From NCBI GenBank assembly GCA_024235655.1, contig JACKLY010000001.1, positions 682,001 to 746,000 of the forward strand: a stretch of DNA of 64,000 nt, given 5' to 3'. Position 1 is the first letter of the stretch. The number at the start of each line of letters is the position of its first letter. Shown here piece after piece: positions 60,408 to 64,000 of the stretch. Source of the DNA: Zoogloeaceae bacterium (lineage in GTDB: Bacteria; Pseudomonadota; Gammaproteobacteria; Burkholderiales; Rhodocyclaceae). Below the pieces are notes generated by a model. The model ran no database searches, was not told where the DNA came from, and saw only the letters and a program-made list of their open reading frames with translations. Made by a program: the position numbers and the translations under genes.

Positions 60408-61004
60408 TTACTTTTTAACAGCCGGGCGGCTGGTGGTGGCGGTAAAACGGAACTTGATCAGGACTTCGTTGGCGACCGTGCTGACATCCGACCAGATGCC
60501 GTCGCCAACCGCAAAGTCGAGTCGTTTGATGACGAAGCTGCCATCGAAAACGGCGCTGTCTCCGGATGGTTTGACGGTAAATGGCAGGACGACTTCCTGC
60601 GACTTGCCCTTGATGCTGATCTTTCCCCTGGCTTCATAGCGATCTCCCCCCAGCGCCTTGACTCCGGTCGAGGCAAAACTGGCGGTCGGAAAATTGCGGA
60701 TGTCGAACCACGGTTTGCCAACGACTTCATCGTTGGCGTCCGGAGAGCCGGCGTCGATGCTGCTCAGGTCGATGTCGATCCGGGCGCTGCCACTGCCCGG
60801 CTTGGCCGGATCAAAATTGAGGGCAGCGTTGAATTTTCGGAAGCGGCCATCAACACCCACCCCCATCTGTTTCGAGGTAAACGAAATGCTGCTCTGTGCC
60901 GTGTCCAGCACGCTGTATTCGGCAGCATGGGCCGGCAGGCTCAGACCTGCCGACATGGCAGCCAGAAGCGCCAGGGCCGGGATGGAAAGTGGACAGGTTC
61001 TCAT
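60408..61004 (-). CDS. YceI-family exported protein 2
   Basis: The predicted protein has 198 residues, start at 61004 (MRTCPLSIPALALLAAM) with a signal peptide to AHAAEY. YceI motifs: VLDTAQSSISFTSKQMGVGVDGRF, ARIDIDLSSIDAGSPDANDEVVG, WFDIRNFPTASFAS, ARGKISIKGKSQEVVL and KRLDFAVGDGIWSD. It resembles the variant paired with cytochrome b561. It sits 22 bases before yceI 1 and 23 bases after the b561 gene. Confidence 0.92.
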   Translation of the reverse strand: MRTCPLSIPALALLAAMSAGLSLPAHAAEYSVLDTAQSSISFTSKQMGVGVDGRFRKFNAALNFDPAKPGSGSARIDIDLSSIDAGSPDANDEVVGKPWFDIRNFPTASFASTGVKALGGDRYEARGKISIKGKSQEVVLPFTVKPSGDSAVFDGSFVIKRLDFAVGDGIWSDVSTVANEVLIKFRFTATTSRPAVKK

Positions 61005-61027
61005 GGGGACTCCTTTGTCGGTGGGTT

Positions 61028-61591
61028 TCATCGCTTGTCTTGCAGGAAAGGCAGCATGCGCGCCAGGACGCCGTCCCGCTCGACCAGGTGGTGCTTGATG
61101 GCCGCTGCAATGTGGGCAAGCACCAGTGTCGCCAGACCAAGGTTCAAGGCCTGGTGCACGCCTTGCAGCAGGTCGCCCAGTGCCTTGTCCTTCGCCAGCA
61201 GGTCGGGCAGGGGAAGCACACCGAACCAGACGGTCTGGAATCCCTTGGCGGAACTCATCAGCCAGCCGGAGAGGGGGATGGCAATCATCAGCAGGTAGAG
61301 CAGGTGATGGGTGCCGTTGGCGGCGATCTGTTGCCAGCGCGGCATCCCGGCCGGGTGCGGCGGCGGTGTATGGGTGAGACGCCAGACCAGACGGAAGGCT
61401 GCCAGTACGAACACGCTGACACCTGCCCATTTGTGCCATGAATACAGTTGCAGCTTCTGTGGTGAAAGTTTCAACCCGGTCATGTATAGACCCAGCCCGA
61501 ACATGGCGATGATCATCAATGCCATCAGCCAGTGCAGCAGAATGGCGGTACGGGTGTAGTGGGTGGGCAGGCCCGGTTGTGTGTGGCTCAT
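61028..61591 (-). CDS. Cytochrome b561-family membrane protein
   Basis: The predicted protein has 187 residues with four membrane helices. Heme-ligating His are in AILLHWLMALMII, LYSWHKWAGVSVFVL and QGVHQALNLGLATLVLAHIAAAIKHH. The family takes electrons from quinol or superoxide. Its place beside two YceI genes is conserved in Proteobacteria and suggests one system. It overlaps the upstream dioxygenase gene by 4 bases. Confidence 0.93.
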   Translation of the reverse strand: MSHTQPGLPTHYTRTAILLHWLMALMIIAMFGLGLYMTGLKLSPQKLQLYSWHKWAGVSVFVLAAFRLVWRLTHTPPPHPAGMPRWQQIAANGTHHLLYLLMIAIPLSGWLMSSAKGFQTVWFGVLPLPDLLAKDKALGDLLQGVHQALNLGLATLVLAHIAAAIKHHLVERDGVLARMLPFLQDKR

Positions 61592-62400
61592 GCCTGTTCT
61601 CCTTTACTTCTTGGCCAGAAGGCAAAACTGTCCATGGCGAGCGCATGGTCACTGATGCCTGAATAGAGTCGCTCGACCCGCCAGTCGTTCCCTGCCGCCC
61701 CGAGGGCGACGAGCAGGGGGAGCAAGTGTTCCTCGCTCGGGTGGGCGCGTACCGCATCGGGTGCCAGGCTTCGGTAACGGAGCAGGGCGGCACTGCTGCC
61801 GCGTTGCAATTGCATCCATATCCAGTCGGCGAAGCGACGGATGTAATCGGGCGCTGGAACCTCGCCGGATGTCGGGCGATAGTCGTTCAGGTTGTGGGTC
61901 AAGTTACCCGAGCCGACGATGAGAATGCCTTGGGCGGGCAATGCTGCCAGCGCAGCGCCGAGGCGCAGGTGATGCTCGGTTCCCCGGTGCGGCTGCAGCG
62001 AAAGGCTGACAACCGGAATGTCGGCATCCGGGAACATCTGGCGCAGGGGAATCCAGGCGCCATGATCCAGCCCGCGCTGCTCGTCAATGGAGGTGTCAAG
62101 TCCGGCCTGGCGAAGCAGTTCGGCAACATGCTCGCCGAGGGCGCGATCTCCGTGGGCCGGGTAACGGATGGCGTAGAGGGCGCGCGCAAAACCGTGGAAG
62201 TCATGGAGGGTGTCCGGAGCGCTGGCCGTGCCGACCGTTGCGACGTCGGTGCACCAGTGCGCACTGATCACCACAATGGCGCGAGGCCGACGCAGCGAGC
62301 CGGCGAAGCTGCTGACGGCGGCGCCGGCCGCGCCAGGCTGCAGGGCGAAGCTGGGAGCGCCGTGTGGCAGGAAGAGCACGGGTTGTGTCTGGTCAGTCAT
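61588..62400 (-). CDS. ygiD: DODA-type extradiol dioxygenase family protein
   Basis: The predicted protein has 270 residues. The metal ligands of the LigB/DODA class are in LFLPHGAPSFAL, VVISAHWCTD, YPAHGDRALG, GLDHGAWIPLRQMFP and GSGNLTHNLNDY. Homologues act on DOPA-like catechols. The start at 62400 (MTDQTQPVLF) was chosen over an ATG 15 bases earlier. It is divergent from the LysR gene, 110 bases away, and heads the run to the two yceI genes. Confidence 0.9.
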   Translation of the reverse strand: MTDQTQPVLFLPHGAPSFALQPGAAGAAVSSFAGSLRRPRAIVVISAHWCTDVATVGTASAPDTLHDFHGFARALYAIRYPAHGDRALGEHVAELLRQAGLDTSIDEQRGLDHGAWIPLRQMFPDADIPVVSLSLQPHRGTEHHLRLGAALAALPAQGILIVGSGNLTHNLNDYRPTSGEVPAPDYIRRFADWIWMQLQRGSSAALLRYRSLAPDAVRAHPSEEHLLPLLVALGAAGNDWRVERLYSGISDHALAMDSFAFWPRSKGEQA

Positions 62401-62452
62401 TGAAGTGTTTGGCATCGGTGGCGATTGGTAATCAATGGCGCCACTTTAGGGT

Positions 62453-62480
62453 ATTGTTTGCTGCTTAAATACCGCACAAT
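62453..62480. promoter_or_regulatory. Possible LysR-binding dyad between dioxygenase and LysR genes
   Basis: ATTGT and ACAAT are inverted, 18 bases apart, in the 110-base divergent region between the DODA dioxygenase gene and the LysR gene. LysR proteins usually bind dyads near their divergent partner, so this is a candidate. A CAATTG core lies about 5 bases further right. Confidence 0.25.
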
Positions 62481-62510
62481 AAGCAATTGTTTGTTGCGAA
62501 TGGAGCAACA

Positions 62511-63449
62511 ATGGATCGTCTTGAAAATATGCAGATGTTTCGCCGGGTCGCCGAAATGGGAAGTTTTTCGGCCGTTGCCCGGCAGCTGAATGTGGCGCGT
62601 TCCGTGGTGACGAGGCAGGTGGCGGTGCTGGAAGCGCATCTTGGCGTCAAGTTGATCGCCCGCAGCACCAGACGCTTGCATCTGACCAGTGCGGGGCTCG
62701 CCTATCTGGAAAAATGCCACGAAATTCTCGATCTGGTGGCGGCGGCCGAATCCGATGTTGCCGCCGATGGGCAAGTGCCACGCGGGCCGATCCGCATCAG
62801 CGTCCCGTTCAGTTTCGGCTTGCGTCACTTGACCGCCCTGCTGCTTGATTTCGGCACGCTTTACCCGGAGATATCCCTGTCGGTGGATTACACCGATCGG
62901 CGGGTCAACCTGATCGAGGAAGGCGTTGATCTGGCCATCCGCATTACTGCGCAACTCGCACCGCAGGACGTGGCACGCAGGATCAGTGTCTGTCGCCTGC
63001 TGGTGGTGGCTTCCGATGATTATCTGGCGCGGCGTGGTGAGCCGAAACGGCCGGAAGACCTGATTGACCATGAATGTTTCGGCTATCTGCCGGCGGAGCC
63101 CTCGAACTGGGCATTCATCATCGATGGCCAGCTACGCTGGTTTCCGGTGCGCGGGCGTTTGCAGGCCAATAATGGCGATGCCCTGCTCGATGCGGCGATA
63201 CGCGGCATCGGCATTACCAAACCGCCCAGTTTCATTGCTGCGGCGGCGATCGAAGCCGGCAGTCTGCGCCCCATCCTGACCGATTATGCGCTGCCCGAGT
63301 TGGGTATCCATGCCGTGTTTCCCGGCAATCGGTACGTGCCGCACCGGGTGCGTGTGCTGGTTGACTATCTGGCAGAAAGGATCGGGCCGGAGCCCTATTG
63401 GGATGCGCTGCCGCTGTTTCGTTCTGTGGCTCAGGCGGACAGGCGCTGA
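62511..63449 (+). CDS. LysR-family transcriptional regulator
   Basis: The predicted protein has 312 residues. The HTH is at 1-60 (MDRLENMQMFRRVAEMGSFSAVARQLNVARSVVTRQVAVLE), of the CrgA/DmlR-type subgroup. An effector-binding periplasmic-binding-protein-like domain fills about 90-300 (GPIRISVPFSFGLRHL, IEEGVDLAIRI). It probably regulates the divergent dioxygenase/b561/YceI run. The start at 62511 follows TGGAGCAACA. The gene stops 7 bases before the convergent ankyrin gene's end. Confidence 0.93.
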   Translation: MDRLENMQMFRRVAEMGSFSAVARQLNVARSVVTRQVAVLEAHLGVKLIARSTRRLHLTSAGLAYLEKCHEILDLVAAAESDVAADGQVPRGPIRISVPFSFGLRHLTALLLDFGTLYPEISLSVDYTDRRVNLIEEGVDLAIRITAQLAPQDVARRISVCRLLVVASDDYLARRGEPKRPEDLIDHECFGYLPAEPSNWAFIIDGQLRWFPVRGRLQANNGDALLDAAIRGIGITKPPSFIAAAAIEAGSLRPILTDYALPELGIHAVFPGNRYVPHRVRVLVDYLAERIGPEPYWDALPLFRSVAQADRR

Positions 63450-63456
63450 ACGCGCC

Positions 63457-63975
63457 TCAGGATTGCTGCTTCTTTCTGGCTTCGGCTTCCTGCGCGGCAC
63501 GAATGACATCGGCTTCAAGCACGGTAGTGTCAGTGCCGAAAGCGCGGGTCATGGTGATTTCCTCGACGACCGGCAGATTGCCTTCGCTGTCCCGTGTGGC
63601 GTAGACGGCACCGGTTTTCTGGGCGGTTTGCCGGGCGGCGTAAATTTCCTGAGCGCTCAGTCCGGTTTCCATGCCCTCCGGCACATGCGCGCCCAGCTCG
63701 ATCAGCAGACGCACCACCTCCGTCTTGCCGCCACGTTTCGCCATCGAGAGCGGCGAGGTCGGGTCGAGGTTGTCCGGGGCGTTGACGTTGGCACCGCGGC
63801 GTACCAGTTCGCGCACGATATCGGTAAAACCCATGAAGCAGGCAATGCCAAGCGGCAGGCCGGGAACCCCTTGCCCATCGTTCAATTCGACGCTGGCACC
63901 AGCGTCGAAGGCGGCCAGCACTTCCACCAGATGGCCGCTGCGAATGGCTTTGATCAGATCAACCGGGGTACTCAA
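63457..63975 (-). CDS. Ankyrin-repeat protein
   Basis: The predicted protein has 172 residues with about three ankyrin repeats (AIRSGHLVEVLAAFDAGASVEL, GIACFMGFTDIVRELVRRGANVN, PLSMAKRGGKTEVVRLLIELGAHV). A charged C-terminal tail (RAAQEAEARKKQQS) follows. No signal peptide. Ankyrin proteins of this size bind other proteins; the partner is unknown. The ATG is 25 bases from the window edge, so its upstream neighbour is not seen. Confidence 0.88.
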   Translation of the reverse strand: MSTPVDLIKAIRSGHLVEVLAAFDAGASVELNDGQGVPGLPLGIACFMGFTDIVRELVRRGANVNAPDNLDPTSPLSMAKRGGKTEVVRLLIELGAHVPEGMETGLSAQEIYAARQTAQKTGAVYATRDSEGNLPVVEEITMTRAFGTDTTVLEADVIRAAQEAEARKKQQS

Positions 63976-64000
63976 TTAACTACCTCCACTGGAATTATTG

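Overview
The window is GC-rich, densely packed chromosomal DNA, almost certainly from a betaproteobacterium. Gene content (gltBD, glmU-glmS, a DUF3348/DUF802/OmpA/DUF2894 operon, a paa cluster, paired PAS-chemoreceptors) suggests the Rhodocyclales (Dechloromonas/Azonexus type). That placement is inferred from gene content, not from a marker gene. No rRNA, tRNA, CRISPR array, intact insertion sequence or replication origin was recognised.

Layout. 1-6.5 kb: the end of gltB, gltD, a terminator, a membrane protein with a C-terminal winged helix (YEATS-associated type), then glmU-glmS. 6.5-10.4 kb: small secreted and membrane proteins and a decayed restriction/Bro-N remnant. 10.5-15.9 kb: a minus-strand operon (FAD oxidoreductase, two rSAM/selenodomain-type transferases, DUF3047, and a TVP38-disulfide reductase fusion). 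Its partner genes arsM and arsS lie at 22.1-24.2 kb. Between these two halves are a HEPN/MNT toxin-antitoxin cassette bracketed by 97-bp direct repeats, a SulP transporter with a tandem Usp protein, and a PIN/Phd module. 24.4-26.3 kb: a large DUF2075 nuclease-helicase-like protein. 26.4-31.7 kb: an Mla/MCE lipid transporter (lipoprotein, MlaD, MlaF, MlaE) joined head to tail with an RsbU/RsbW/RsbV-like partner switch. 31.8-38.4 kb: a divergent FolE, hemolysin III, a ProQ-like protein, DsbC, a UbiH-type hydroxylase, and an uncharacterised di-iron oxygenase with its ferredoxin reductase.

38.6-48.2 kb: two paralogous PAS-MCP energy sensors flank a four-gene operon of DUF families. Two of its proteins look like a MotA/MotB (ZorA/ZorB)-type ion-driven motor. 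A second PIN/Phd module and an SOS-controlled dinB also lie here. 48.4-55.6 kb: phenylacetate degradation genes, paaKJIG on the minus strand and paaN-paaH on the plus strand, without the PaaABCDE epoxidase. 55.6-64 kb: a MASE1-PAS-GGDEF-EAL protein, a degenerate cyclase-FHA protein, two YceI proteins with a cytochrome b561 and a DODA dioxygenase, a LysR regulator and an ankyrin protein.

The strongest candidates for new biology are the DUF3348-DUF802-OmpA-DUF2894 motor-like operon (40.5-44.4 kb) and the Mla transporter fused to a partner-switch module through an overlapping STAS gene (26.4-31.7 kb). Next are the 97-bp-repeat-bracketed HEPN/MNT cassette and the orphan two-component di-iron oxygenase. 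A palindromic intergenic element of about 90 bp occurs twice (37.3 and 54.0 kb).
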